A stretch of 54,752 nucleotides of DNA from positions 1 through 54,752 of the forward strand of contig JANMGB010000372.1 of the NCBI GenBank assembly GCA_031374415.1. The letters are read 5' to 3'. Positions 31,453-41,696 of the stretch are shown here, in pieces (the stretch's first letter is position 1; each line of letters opens with the position of its first letter). The notes beneath the pieces are model-generated. The model was not told where the DNA came from and made no database searches. It saw only the letters and a program-made list of their open reading frames with translations. The stretch comes from CANHBY01 sp031374415. GTDB taxonomy: Bacteria; Pseudomonadota; Gammaproteobacteria; Burkholderiales; Burkholderiaceae_C. Made by a program: the position numbers and the translations under genes.

Positions 31453-34047
31453 ATGGCCGACCTCGATCTCAGCGCCCACACCCCCATGATGCAGCAGTAC
31501 CTGCGCATCAAGGCCGATTACCCCGACACGCTCGTGTTCTATCGCATGGGCGATTTTTACGAGCTGTTTTTTGACGATGCGCGCCGTGGCAATCAGCTGC
31601 TTGACATCACGCTGACCAGCCGAGGCCAAAGCGCGGGCATGCCCGTATTGATGGCCGGGGTTCCGGTGCATTCGGTTGAGAGCTACTTAGCCAAGCTCAT
31701 CAAGCTGGGTGAAGCCGTGGCGCTGTGTGAGCAAGTGGGCGATGTGGCCACCGCCAAGGGGCCTGTGGAGCGCAAGGTGGTGCGCGTCATCACCCCAGGC
31801 ACGGTCACTGACAGCGAGTTGTTGTCGGACAAATCAGATGCCGTGCTCGTGGCCTTGAGCTGCAGCAGCGCCCGCAGCACTTGCACCGTGGGCCTGGCTT
31901 GGCTGAGCCTGACACAAGGCGAGATCGGCCTGAGCGAATGCCCAGTCGCTGGCCTGGGGGCTTGGCTGGCCCGGTTGAACCCGACTGAAATCCTCATTGA
32001 TCGCGAGCACACCAGCGCCAGTCCGGTCGCTGCCATCTTGAACGCACAGCAAGCCCCCATGACGGGCCGACCCAGTTGGCAATTTGACACCGCCTTGGGA
32101 CAACGCAAACTGTGTGAGCAGTTGAAAGTCGCCAGCCTGGCAGGGTTCAATGCCCAAGAGCTGGGCACCGCCCATGCCGCCGCAGCCGCCCTGCTGAGCT
32201 ACGCTGAGCACACCCAAGGCCAAGCCTTGGCCCACGTGCGCAGCCTGACCGTGGCGCGCGCCAATGACTTGCTCGATTTACCCCCCAGCACCCACCGCAA
32301 CCTCGAGCTCACCCAAACCCTGCGCGGCGAAGACGCCCCCACCCTGCTATCGGTACTGGACACCTGCCGCACCGGCATGGGCAGCCGTGCCCTGCGGCAC
32401 TGGCTCACCCACCCCCCGCGCGAGCGCCAAGTGGCAACCGCCCGGCATGAGGCCATCGGCGCGCTCACCAAAGCCGGCATTGAACCCCTGCGCCAGGCCC
32501 TGCGCGGCATGAGCGATGTGGAACGTATCACCGCGCGCATTGCACTGCGCCAGGTTCGCCCGCGTGAGCTGCAAGGGCTGCGGCACACCCTGGACACCCT
32601 GCCCGCGCTGCGCGACCTGGTGCCCCGAAACACGGCGTTGTTGGACCAGTTGGGCGAAGCCCTGCACCCTTCTCCCGAGATCAGCAAGCTGCTGCACACC
32701 ACCCTGGCCGCAGAGCCTGCCGCCTTGTTGCGCGACGGCGGGGTCATGGCCACGGGCTTTGACAGCGATCTGGACGAATTGCGTGCCATTGGCCAGAACT
32801 GCGACAGCTTCTTGCTCGACATGGAAACGCGGGAACGCACCCGCACCGGCATCGCCAACCTGCGTGTTCAGTTCAACAAAGTGCATGGCTTTTTCATCGA
32901 AATCACCCAGGGGCAACTGGACAAAGTGCCCCTCGACTACCAACGGCGCCAAACACTGAAAAATGCTGAGCGTTTCATCACCCCGGAGCTCAAGACGTTT
33001 GAGGACAAGGCCCTGTCTGCCCAGGAGCGTGCCCTCGCCCGCGAACGGTGGTTGTTTGAGCAGTTGCTGGACCAACTGCAAGGCCATCTGACGGCCCTCA
33101 CCGCCGTCGGCCGAGCACTGGCCAGCCTGGACGCCCTGAGCGCGCTCAGCGAGCGGGCCCAAACCTTGGGCTGGTGCCGTCCCCAGTTCGTGCGCATGCC
33201 GTGCCTGGACATTGATGGCGGGCGCCACCCTGTGGTTCAAGCCCGCCTGCAAGAAACCGGCGCGGGGCCGTTCATGGCCAACGATTGCAGGCTCGATGCC
33301 CAGCGCAAAATGCTGATCATCACAGGCCCCAACATGGGCGGCAAAAGCACTTTCATGCGCCAGGTGGCTTTGATTGTCCTGCTGGCCAGCATGGGCTCCT
33401 ACGTGCCTGCCAAGGCGTGCCGCCTGGGGCCCATTGATGCCATTCACACCCGCATCGGCGCGGCCGATGACCTGGCCAATGCGCAGTCCACCTTCATGCT
33501 GGAGATGACCGAGGCCGCGGCCATCTTGCACAGCGCCACCGAGCACTCCTTGGTCTTGATGGATGAAATCGGCCGGGGCACCTCCACCTTCGATGGTTTG
33601 GCCTTGGCGGGGGCCATCGCCAGCCACCTGCATGAGCGCAATCGGGCCTTCACTTTGTTCGCCACGCACTACTTCGAGCTGACCGACTTTCCGCTCAAGC
33701 ATCCGCATGCATTGAATGTTCACGTCAGCGCGGTGGAACAAGGCGATGACATCGTCTTTTTGCATGAAATCCAAATCGGCCCTGCCAGCCGCAGCTACGG
33801 CGTGCAGGTGGCGCGCTTGGCAGGCATGCCGGCCAGCCTGGTGCGGCAAGCACGCGCCACCCTGGAAGCACTCGAGAGCCAAAAGCAAACCGACCGAGCA
33901 CAAATCGACCTCTTCCAAGCCCCACCGCAAGACGCTGCCGAGCCGGTCACCAGCGCACTCGAAGAAGCCCTCAACAGCCTGAATCCCGATATGCTGTCCC
34001 CTAAAGAGGCGCTTGACGCTCTGTACCACCTCAAATCAATTGCCTGA
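31453..34047 (+). CDS. mutS: DNA mismatch repair protein MutS
   Basis: MutS recognises mispairs and small loops and recruits MutL. The 864-residue product has the mismatch-binding N-terminal domain with the conserved FYRMGDFYELFFDDA (about 28-43), the connector, lever/clamp regions and the C-terminal ATPase with Walker A GPNMGGKST, LMDEIGRGTSTFDG and the helix-turn-helix dimer motif (SRSYGVQVARLAGMP). I chose the ATG at 31453; a TTG two codons earlier is an alternative. It follows suhB in the same direction and precedes the Anbu gene by 28 bases. Confidence 0.97.
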   Translation: MADLDLSAHTPMMQQYLRIKADYPDTLVFYRMGDFYELFFDDARRGNQLLDITLTSRGQSAGMPVLMAGVPVHSVESYLAKLIKLGEAVALCEQVGDVATAKGPVERKVVRVITPGTVTDSELLSDKSDAVLVALSCSSARSTCTVGLAWLSLTQGEIGLSECPVAGLGAWLARLNPTEILIDREHTSASPVAAILNAQQAPMTGRPSWQFDTALGQRKLCEQLKVASLAGFNAQELGTAHAAAAALLSYAEHTQGQALAHVRSLTVARANDLLDLPPSTHRNLELTQTLRGEDAPTLLSVLDTCRTGMGSRALRHWLTHPPRERQVATARHEAIGALTKAGIEPLRQALRGMSDVERITARIALRQVRPRELQGLRHTLDTLPALRDLVPRNTALLDQLGEALHPSPEISKLLHTTLAAEPAALLRDGGVMATGFDSDLDELRAIGQNCDSFLLDMETRERTRTGIANLRVQFNKVHGFFIEITQGQLDKVPLDYQRRQTLKNAERFITPELKTFEDKALSAQERALARERWLFEQLLDQLQGHLTALTAVGRALASLDALSALSERAQTLGWCRPQFVRMPCLDIDGGRHPVVQARLQETGAGPFMANDCRLDAQRKMLIITGPNMGGKSTFMRQVALIVLLASMGSYVPAKACRLGPIDAIHTRIGAADDLANAQSTFMLEMTEAAAILHSATEHSLVLMDEIGRGTSTFDGLALAGAIASHLHERNRAFTLFATHYFELTDFPLKHPHALNVHVSAVEQGDDIVFLHEIQIGPASRSYGVQVARLAGMPASLVRQARATLEALESQKQTDRAQIDLFQAPPQDAAEPVTSALEEALNSLNPDMLSPKEALDALYHLKSIA

Positions 34048-34075
34048 AAACACTGCCTGAGAGGGCTGGACCACC

Positions 34076-34900
34076 ATGACGTACTGTGTAGGAATTCGCC
34101 TCGATGCGGGCCTGGTTTTTTTATCCGACTCACGCACCAATGCGGGCCTGGACCAAATCAGCACCTACCGCAAAATGATGGTCTACGAGAAGCCCAACGA
34201 CCGCTTCATGGTGCTATTGTCGGCAGGCAACTTGTCGATCAGCCAGACGGTGCGTGAAATCCTGCAGGTTGAAAAACTCGACAACGGCGCAGGGCCCCCT
34301 CTGACCATCTGGAACGCGCGCAGCATGTTCGACGCCACCCGGGTACTGGGCAGCGCAGTGCGCCGGGTCTATGAACAAGACGGCGCCGCCCTCAAAAGCG
34401 CAGGCGTTGACTTCAACAGCACGATGATTTTCGGCGGGCAGATCGCAGGCGAGGCGATGCGGCTGTTTTTGGTTTACTCGGCAGGCAACTTCATTGAAGC
34501 CACCCGCGAGACCTGCTACTTCCAGATTGGTGAATCCAAATACGGCAAACCCGTGCTGGACCGCATGATCAGCCCCTCCACTCCCCTAGAAGAGGCGGCC
34601 AAATGCGCCTTGGTTTCCATGGACTCCACACTCAAGTCCAACCTCTCTGTGGGCTTGCCACTGGATCTTTTGGTTTATGAGGCCAATCGCCTCGAGACCC
34701 AGCAAATCGTTTGCATCGATGAGCACAACCCCTACTTCCAGATGATCCGCAACACCTGGGGCCACAAGCTGCGACAAGTGTTTGAGTCCATCGAAGCGCC
34801 GCAATGGAATGGTGGCAACAGCCTGACGCCACTGTGTGTTGAGTCAGCCCGCTTTGAGCCCATGCGCAAGATCACTCACCCGAGCGAAAAAGTCGTCTGA
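34076..34900 (+). CDS. Anbu-type proteasome-like peptidase
   Basis: This 274-residue protein belongs to Anbu (ancestral beta subunit), bacterial relatives of the proteasome beta subunit and HslV that assemble into helical rings. After removal of Met1 the catalytic Thr1 is exposed (TYCVGIRL), Asp17 lies in FLSDSRTNAG and a lysine follows in YRKMMV, the expected catalytic triad order. FMVLLSAGNLSISQT and the FGGQIAGEAMRLFLVYSAGN region match the Anbu fold. Known Anbu loci usually carry transglutaminase-like, alpha-E and ATP-grasp genes; none is present here. The neighbours are mutS (28 bases upstream) and a response regulator. Confidence 0.9.
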   Translation: MTYCVGIRLDAGLVFLSDSRTNAGLDQISTYRKMMVYEKPNDRFMVLLSAGNLSISQTVREILQVEKLDNGAGPPLTIWNARSMFDATRVLGSAVRRVYEQDGAALKSAGVDFNSTMIFGGQIAGEAMRLFLVYSAGNFIEATRETCYFQIGESKYGKPVLDRMISPSTPLEEAAKCALVSMDSTLKSNLSVGLPLDLLVYEANRLETQQIVCIDEHNPYFQMIRNTWGHKLRQVFESIEAPQWNGGNSLTPLCVESARFEPMRKITHPSEKVV

Positions 34901-35014
34901 GCGGACGACCTGGCCGTCGGACTGCGTGTCAGAAACGTCCCACACGAGACGACTTCCAGAGCCGATACACTGCAGACTTGATGCCCCGAGGTGGGGCCTT
35001 GTCGCGAAAGTATC

Positions 35015-35434
35015 ATGCCGGATCTGCGCGCGTTCATCGTTGAAGACAGCCCTGTCATTCGCGACAACCTGATCGCCGCACTCGAGGAGATGGTGCCGCT
35101 GAAAGTCGTCGGGTTTGCGCAAGACGAGCCCTCGGCCGTCGCGTGGCTGACCGATCCCGACAACCAATGTGATTTGGCCATCGTCGACATCTTCCTGCGC
35201 TCCGGGTCGGGCCTGGGTGTGCTGCGAGCCCTCAAGGCCCTCGACGTCGGCATGGAGCGCGTGGTCTTGACCAACTACGCCTCCGTCGATATCCGGCGCC
35301 AATGCCTGCAACTGGGTGCGCATCGCGTGTTCGACAAGTCCAACGAAATCGATGCCCTGATTGGCTACTGCTTGACACTCTTTGATCCGCGACCTGACTT
35401 TGGTCGGCCCGGTGCACCACCTCAAGGCAATTGA
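35015..35434 (+). CDS. Single-domain response regulator
   Basis: The 139-residue product is only a receiver domain: acidic residues Glu10 and Asp11 (IVEDSPVIRDN), phospho-acceptor Asp58 in LAIVDIFLRSGSGLGVL, Thr in VLTNYA and Lys in VFDKSNEIDAL. No DNA-binding or enzymatic output domain follows, so it must act by protein contact or as a phosphate sink. The ATG at 35015 is preferred over a longer frame. It lies 37 bases ahead of a CHASE3 sensor kinase, its likely partner. Confidence 0.9.
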   Translation: MPDLRAFIVEDSPVIRDNLIAALEEMVPLKVVGFAQDEPSAVAWLTDPDNQCDLAIVDIFLRSGSGLGVLRALKALDVGMERVVLTNYASVDIRRQCLQLGAHRVFDKSNEIDALIGYCLTLFDPRPDFGRPGAPPQGN

Positions 35435-35471
35435 CCGCTGTCCCCTCTGACAGCACCCACATGGAGGCCTC

Positions 35472-36884
35472 ATGACACTTTTCGATGTGCGAGAACGACT
35501 GGGCCGACGCTACACCCTTCCCATTGCCATGATTTTGGCCATGGCCCTGGTGATTTTCAGTGAGCTCACCCATTACAAAGCCGGCCAAGTCATTGCCGAC
35601 CGCAACGACATCATGAGCAACCGCAGCGAGATTTCGCGCCTACTGGGCCTGATATCGAGCGCTGAGAGTGGTCAAAGAGGCTATTTCTTGACGGGGCGCG
35701 AAGACTACAAAGCACCCTATACACGCGCTGTCGCCGAGATTGCCATCCTGCTGCCAATCATCACCCAAAAATACGCTGATGCCCCCGACCGCTTGCCGGA
35801 TATCCAAGAACTCACCAACCTGGTTCACAGAAAGCTCGACGAAATGAGGACCACCGTCGCCATGTTTGAAAGCGGTAACGTCCTGTGGCGCGATCTGCTG
35901 CTCACCGACATTGGCCGCGAGACCATGATGAGCATTGACACACTCAGCCGCAGCCTTGCCGACCACGAAACCGGGCGCCTTGAGAGTCGGCGAAAAATTC
36001 TCGAACGCACATTGGTGCTCAGTCGCACGGGCATCATCTTGTTGGTCTTGGTGAGCCTGATCGTGCTGCTGGCCTTGACGCGCAAAGCCAAACGTCTGGA
36101 TGCCGAGCGTCAAGCGCGAGCCCAAGAGCTGCTGGGCGAGCGCAACCGCCTTGAAGCCGAAGTCGAGCACCGCACCCGCGACCTCAACGACATCGCCCGA
36201 CATTTGCAAACTGCCCGTGAAGACGAGCGCCGCCACCTCGCCCGCGAGCTCCACGACGAGCTCGGCAGCTTGCTCACGGCGGCCAAACTCGATGTGGCAC
36301 GCATGCGCAAGCGCCTGCCCGATGCCAGCCAAGAAGTCACCGAGCGCATCGCACACCTGACCCAAACCCTGGACGCCGGCATTTCACTCAAGCGCCGCAT
36401 CATCGAAGACTTGCACCCCTCATCGCTGGTCAACTTGGGTCTGGCTCCGTCATTGACCATCTTGTGCTCTGAGTTTGCCGACGGCAGCGGCATCAACGTG
36501 GTCACCGACCTGGCCGACCTCCACCTTTGCCCAGAAGGCCAAATCACCATCTATCGCCTGGTGCAAGAAGCCCTGACCAATGTCGCCAAGCATGCCCAGG
36601 CCCACCGCGTGGACGTGGCCTTGTCGCAGTCTGACGGTTGGGTGACAGTGATGGTTCGGGACGACGGCATCGGCTTTGACACCACCACCGTGTCACGCGA
36701 GAGCTATGGGCTGGCGGGCATGCGGTTTCGAGTGCGCTCGGCACTGGGCGAGTTGAGTGTTCAATCGGCCCGCGGCCAGGGATGCTGCATCACCTGCCGC
36801 CTACCCCATCACCCCCCACCCGACCTCCCTCGCAAGGCTGCTCCGACGCAAATTTCAGAGTCTGCCGCCAGCCCCCACCTATAA
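35472..36884 (+). CDS. CHASE3-domain NarX-type sensor histidine kinase
   Basis: This 470-residue kinase has a membrane helix at about 14-31, a periplasmic CHASE3 domain recognisable from SSAESGQRGYFLTGREDYK (62-80), and a second helix at about 185-203. A coiled coil, then the HisKA_3 phospho-acceptor site His261 (LARELHDELGS), and a HATPase domain with RLVQEALTNVAKHA, VRDDGIGFD and YGLAGMRFRV follow. This class usually drives LuxR-type regulators, yet the adjacent regulator has no DNA-binding domain. The ligand is unknown. The tail after residue 445 is proline-rich. Its 3' end overlaps a -10 box for pyrG. Confidence 0.92.
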   Translation: MTLFDVRERLGRRYTLPIAMILAMALVIFSELTHYKAGQVIADRNDIMSNRSEISRLLGLISSAESGQRGYFLTGREDYKAPYTRAVAEIAILLPIITQKYADAPDRLPDIQELTNLVHRKLDEMRTTVAMFESGNVLWRDLLLTDIGRETMMSIDTLSRSLADHETGRLESRRKILERTLVLSRTGIILLVLVSLIVLLALTRKAKRLDAERQARAQELLGERNRLEAEVEHRTRDLNDIARHLQTAREDERRHLARELHDELGSLLTAAKLDVARMRKRLPDASQEVTERIAHLTQTLDAGISLKRRIIEDLHPSSLVNLGLAPSLTILCSEFADGSGINVVTDLADLHLCPEGQITIYRLVQEALTNVAKHAQAHRVDVALSQSDGWVTVMVRDDGIGFDTTTVSRESYGLAGMRFRVRSALGELSVQSARGQGCCITCRLPHHPPPDLPRKAAPTQISESAASPHL

Positions 36885-36885
36885 T
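36880..36885 (+). promoter_or_regulatory. -10 box for pyrG
   Basis: A perfect TATAAT ends just at the sensor kinase stop, 44 bases before the pyrG ATG. The -35 region is not a good consensus. It suggests pyrG-kdsA has its own promoter rather than depending on the kinase operon. Confidence 0.45.
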
Positions 36886-36929
36886 TTGCATTTCCCACCC
36901 TCGCAGGAGCTCGCTGCCTGCGCAATGCA

Positions 36930-38645
36930 ATGACCAAGTTCGTCTTTGTCACTGGCGGTGTGGTGTCTTCGCTCGGCAAGGGCATTGCAGCTGCATCGCT
37001 GGCAGCCATCCTTGAATCGCGCGGCATCAACGTCACCCTCATCAAGCTCGACCCCTATCTCAACGTTGACCCCGGAACCATGTCGCCCTTCCAGCACGGC
37101 GAGGTCTTCGTGACTGACGACGGCGCTGAAACCGACCTCGATCTCGGGCACTACGAGCGCTTCATCACCACCCGCATGAAGCGGGCGAACAACTTCACGA
37201 CCGGCCAAATCTACAAAAGCGTGCTCGAAAAAGAGCGTCGTGGCGACTACCTGGGCAAGACCGTGCAGGTCATTCCCCACGTCACGGGCGAGATCCAGGA
37301 GTTCATCCAACGCGGTGCCGGCATGCTGCCCCTGCCCGGGCAAGAAGCCAGCTTCAACCCCGCCAACGCCGTTGATCTCGCCATCGTCGAAATTGGCGGC
37401 ACGGTCGGTGACATCGAGTCCCTGCCCTTCCTTGAGGCGGTGCGCCAGATGAGCCTGCGCATGGGCCCCAACAACACGGCCTTCGTTCACCTCACCTACG
37501 TGCCCTGGATTGCCGCTGCCGGCGAGCTCAAAACCAAGCCCACCCAGCACACGGTCCAAAAGCTGCGCGAGATTGGCATCCAGCCCGATGCCTTGCTGTG
37601 CCGGGCCGACCGCGCCGTCCCCGATGAAGAGCGCGACAAAATCTCACTCTTCACCAACGTGCCCCTGTGGGGCGTGATCTCGGTGTGGGATGCCGACACC
37701 ATCTACAAAGTCCCCCGCATGCTGCACGAACAAGGTCTGGACGGCCTGATCTGCGACAAGCTGCGCCTGAACACCCCGCCCGCCAACCTCAAACGCTGGG
37801 ACGCTCTGGTGCACCAGGTCGAACATCCCCAGCATGAGCTCACCATCGGCATGTGCGGCAAATACACCGACCACTCTGACTCCTACAAGTCATTGAACGA
37901 AGCCCTGCGCCACGCCGGCCTGCACAACCACGCCAAAATCAACATCAGCTACATCGACGCCGAGACCCTCACACCGCACAACCTGAGCCAACTCGACCGG
38001 CTCGACGCGGTGTTGGTCCCGGGTGGGTTTGGCAAGCGAGGCGTCGAAGGCAAGATCCTCGCCGCGCAATACGCCCGTGAACACAAAATTCCCTACCTGG
38101 GGATCTGCCTGGGCATGCAAGTGGCCACCATCGAGTACGCGCGCCACAAAGCCAGCCTGCCGCTGGCCAACAGCACCGAGTTCGACCCGGCCACCCCCCA
38201 CCCCGTGATCGCCCTGATCGACGAATGGCAAGACGCCGACGGCGCCATTCACCGCCGCGACGCCAACTCCGACCTGGGCGGCACCATGCGCCTGGGCTCA
38301 CAAAGCTCTGACGTCAAGCCCAGCACCCTGGCGCACGAGATCTACGGCCCCGTGGTCACCGAGCGCCATCGTCACCGCTTCGAGGCCAACATCAACTACC
38401 TTGACCGCCTGAGCGAGGCCGGCCTCGTCATCTCCGCCCTCACCCAGCGCGAGAAACTCACCGAGATCATCGAGCTGCCCCGCAGCGTTCACCCCTGGTA
38501 CATGGGTGTGCAATTCCACCCCGAATTCAAATCAACCCCCTGGGACGCGCACCCGCTGTTCAAGTCGTACATCCAAGCCGCCCTGGCCCACCAAAGTGCG
38601 CGTGGCTTGCCCGCGTCCTCCACCCCCCAAAAGGCAGCCGCATGA
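36930..38645 (+). CDS. pyrG: CTP synthase PyrG
   Basis: PyrG makes CTP from UTP, ATP and glutamine. The 571-residue product has the N-terminal synthase domain (MTKFVFVTGGVVSSLGKGIAAASLA, with P-loop; NVDPGTMSPFQHGEVFVTDDGAETDLDLGHYERF) and the C-terminal class I glutamine amidotransferase domain with GICLGMQ (nucleophile Cys) and the HPEF histidine/glutamate near the end. Length is slightly above the E. coli enzyme. Its stop overlaps the kdsA start as ATGA, so the pair is coupled. The pyrG-kdsA-eno-ftsB order is conserved in many betaproteobacteria. Confidence 0.98.
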   Translation: MTKFVFVTGGVVSSLGKGIAAASLAAILESRGINVTLIKLDPYLNVDPGTMSPFQHGEVFVTDDGAETDLDLGHYERFITTRMKRANNFTTGQIYKSVLEKERRGDYLGKTVQVIPHVTGEIQEFIQRGAGMLPLPGQEASFNPANAVDLAIVEIGGTVGDIESLPFLEAVRQMSLRMGPNNTAFVHLTYVPWIAAAGELKTKPTQHTVQKLREIGIQPDALLCRADRAVPDEERDKISLFTNVPLWGVISVWDADTIYKVPRMLHEQGLDGLICDKLRLNTPPANLKRWDALVHQVEHPQHELTIGMCGKYTDHSDSYKSLNEALRHAGLHNHAKINISYIDAETLTPHNLSQLDRLDAVLVPGGFGKRGVEGKILAAQYAREHKIPYLGICLGMQVATIEYARHKASLPLANSTEFDPATPHPVIALIDEWQDADGAIHRRDANSDLGGTMRLGSQSSDVKPSTLAHEIYGPVVTERHRHRFEANINYLDRLSEAGLVISALTQREKLTEIIELPRSVHPWYMGVQFHPEFKSTPWDAHPLFKSYIQAALAHQSARGLPASSTPQKAAA

Positions 38646-39499
38646 AACTTTGTGGATTTGAAATCGGCCTGAATCGGCCCTTCTTTTTGATCGCCGGGCC
38701 TTGCGTGGTCGAGTCCGCCCAGTTGCAAATGGACGTGGCTGGTCACCTCAAAGAGCTGACCCAAACACTGGGCATCCCCTTCATTTTCAAGAGCAGCTAC
38801 GACAAAGCCAACCGCTCCAGCGGCACCACCTTCCGTGGCCCCGGCATGGAGCGGGGCTTAGAGATTCTGGCCCAAGTCAAACGCGAACTGGGCGTGCCCC
38901 TGCTCACCGATGTTCACAACGAAGCCGACATCGCCCCAGTCGCCGCCGTGGTCGACGTGTTGCAAACACCCGCATTTTTGTGCCGCCAAACTGATTTTAT
39001 TCACGCGGTGGCGCAAAGCGGCAAACCGGTCAACATCAAAAAAGGCCAGTTCCTCGCCCCTCACGACATGAAAAACGTGATCGACAAGGCCCGTGCCGCA
39101 GCGCAAGCCAAAGGCCTGCCCACCGACAACTTCATGGCCTGCGAGCGTGGCACCTCGTTCGGCTACAACAATCTGGTGAGCGACATGCGCTCGCTGGCGA
39201 TTTTGCGAGAGACCGGGGCACCCGTGGTGTTTGACGCCACCCACTCCGTGCAACTGCCTGGGGGCCAAGGCACCAGCTCAGGCGGCCAACGGGAGTTTGT
39301 CCCTGTGCTGGCACGCGCGGCCGTGGCCGTGGGCGTGGCAGGCCTGTTCATGGAAACCCACCCCGACCCCCTGCATGCGCTCAGCGACGGCCCCAACGCC
39401 GTGCCCTTGAAGCACATGCGCAAGCTGTTAGAGCAACTGCTGTCCCTCGACCGGGTGGTCAAGCAGCAACCCTGGATCGAAAACGACTTTTCGTGCTGA
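38642..39499 (+). CDS. kdsA: KDO-8-phosphate synthase KdsA
   Basis: KdsA condenses phosphoenolpyruvate with arabinose-5-phosphate to form KDO-8-phosphate, the precursor of the lipopolysaccharide inner core sugar. The 285-residue product has the family segments LIAGPCVVES, FKSSYDKANRSS, GQFLAPHDMKNVI, ACERGTSFGYNNLV and FDATHSVQLPGG, which form the TIM-barrel active site. It is translationally coupled to pyrG and followed after 64 bases by eno. Intact. Confidence 0.98.
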   Translation: MKLCGFEIGLNRPFFLIAGPCVVESAQLQMDVAGHLKELTQTLGIPFIFKSSYDKANRSSGTTFRGPGMERGLEILAQVKRELGVPLLTDVHNEADIAPVAAVVDVLQTPAFLCRQTDFIHAVAQSGKPVNIKKGQFLAPHDMKNVIDKARAAAQAKGLPTDNFMACERGTSFGYNNLVSDMRSLAILRETGAPVVFDATHSVQLPGGQGTSSGGQREFVPVLARAAVAVGVAGLFMETHPDPLHALSDGPNAVPLKHMRKLLEQLLSLDRVVKQQPWIENDFSC

Positions 39500-39563
39500 G
39501 CCACTGCGCCAGCCCGTCCCCATTGATTTTTTTTGAACTTGAACTGAACTGGAGAATTGATTC

Positions 39564-40862
<1,299 letters not shown>

Positions 40863-40872
40863 TCTTCAACCC

Positions 40873-41151
40873 ATGCGCGCGGTCACCATCTCCCTGGCTT
40901 TGCTATTGACCTTGGTTCATGCCGAGCTATGGCTGGGCAAGGGAGGCGTGCCGCGCGTCATGGAGTTGCAGTCCAAACTCCAGCTTCAGCGCACATCCAA
41001 CGACGCGGATCGCTTGCGCAACAACCAACTGCAAGCCGAAGTCAGCGACCTCAAAGAAGGTCTCGAAATGGTCGAGGAAAAAGCCCGCTTTGAGCTGGGG
41101 ATGGTCAAGCCGAACGAAATTCTGGTTCAGCTCGCGCCGACGGCCCGCTGA
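40873..41151 (+). CDS. ftsB: Cell division protein FtsB
   Basis: FtsB forms a complex with FtsL and FtsQ that activates septal peptidoglycan synthesis. The 92-residue product has one N-terminal membrane helix (about 3-20), a coiled coil (about 30-70, with VMELQSKLQLQ and LRNNQLQAEVSDLKEG) and the conserved EEKARFELGMVKPNEI segment. The ATG at 40873 lies 10 bases after eno; a longer in-frame start would overlap eno. MITE-like copy 3 follows within 20 bases of the stop. Confidence 0.95.
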   Translation: MRAVTISLALLLTLVHAELWLGKGGVPRVMELQSKLQLQRTSNDADRLRNNQLQAEVSDLKEGLEMVEEKARFELGMVKPNEILVQLAPTAR

Positions 41152-41167
41152 GGGGCTCGATTTGGGC

Positions 41168-41472
41168 TAGCACCACGTCTCAGTGAATTTGAAAGGTTGA
41201 ATTGTTGCGCGGTCAATAGTGAAGTACACAGGCTGCTGGATTCCCGCCTGCGCGGGAATGACGTGGAGAGATGCCAACCCCTGCGCCCGCCATCCCCGCC
41301 TTCTCCCGTCATCCCCGCCTTCTCCCGTCATCCCCGCGCAGGCGGGGATCCAGGATGGTGCCTGAGGCGCACAGGCCCGCGCGCACTCCATTCGTCCACA
41401 CTCCGCCGGCACATGCATCTCCTGTTCGCCTTGGGGAATCAACCTTTTAAATTCACTGAGACGAGGTACTTG
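41168..41472 (+). mobile_element. MITE-like repeat, copy 3
   Basis: The left end CACGTCTCAGTGAATTTG and right end AAATTCACTGAGACGAGG are degenerate versions of the family ends, so this copy looks older. It has the dRS3-like core at 41240-41259 and about two 19-bp units plus a partial one at 41281-41332, then the GGCGGGGATCCAGG block. It sits between ftsB and ubiD. Confidence 0.82.
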
Positions 41473-41502
41473 GGCTGGGTTTGCGGGGGCCCAAAATACA
41501 AA

Positions 41503-41526
41503 CCCCCCGCCCTTTCGAGCGGGGGG
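41503..41526 (-). terminator. Candidate terminator beyond ubiD
   Basis: CCCCCCGC and GCGGGGGG form an 8-bp stem. Read on the minus strand it is followed by TTTGTATTTT, a moderate T-rich tract. It would end ubiD transcription about 170 bases past the stop. The sequence between it and ubiD shows nothing else I can name. Confidence 0.45.
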
Positions 41527-41696
41527 TGGGTGGCTAAACGCCACCGATTCGGAGATCCGGAGATTGAGGTCCGGGGCTCCTGGGCGCAGTGACTGCGCCA
41601 CTTAGTGTGCCTTGAAGAAGGCAAGCTCATCGTACGAGCATCGGCACCCAAGTTCAAGCCCAACAGCCACTATTAATCACGAAAAATGGCTTCAAA

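Noticed and set aside
32347..34029. 560-codon open frame on the minus strand
   Set aside because: Antisense to mutS, which has complete family motifs.
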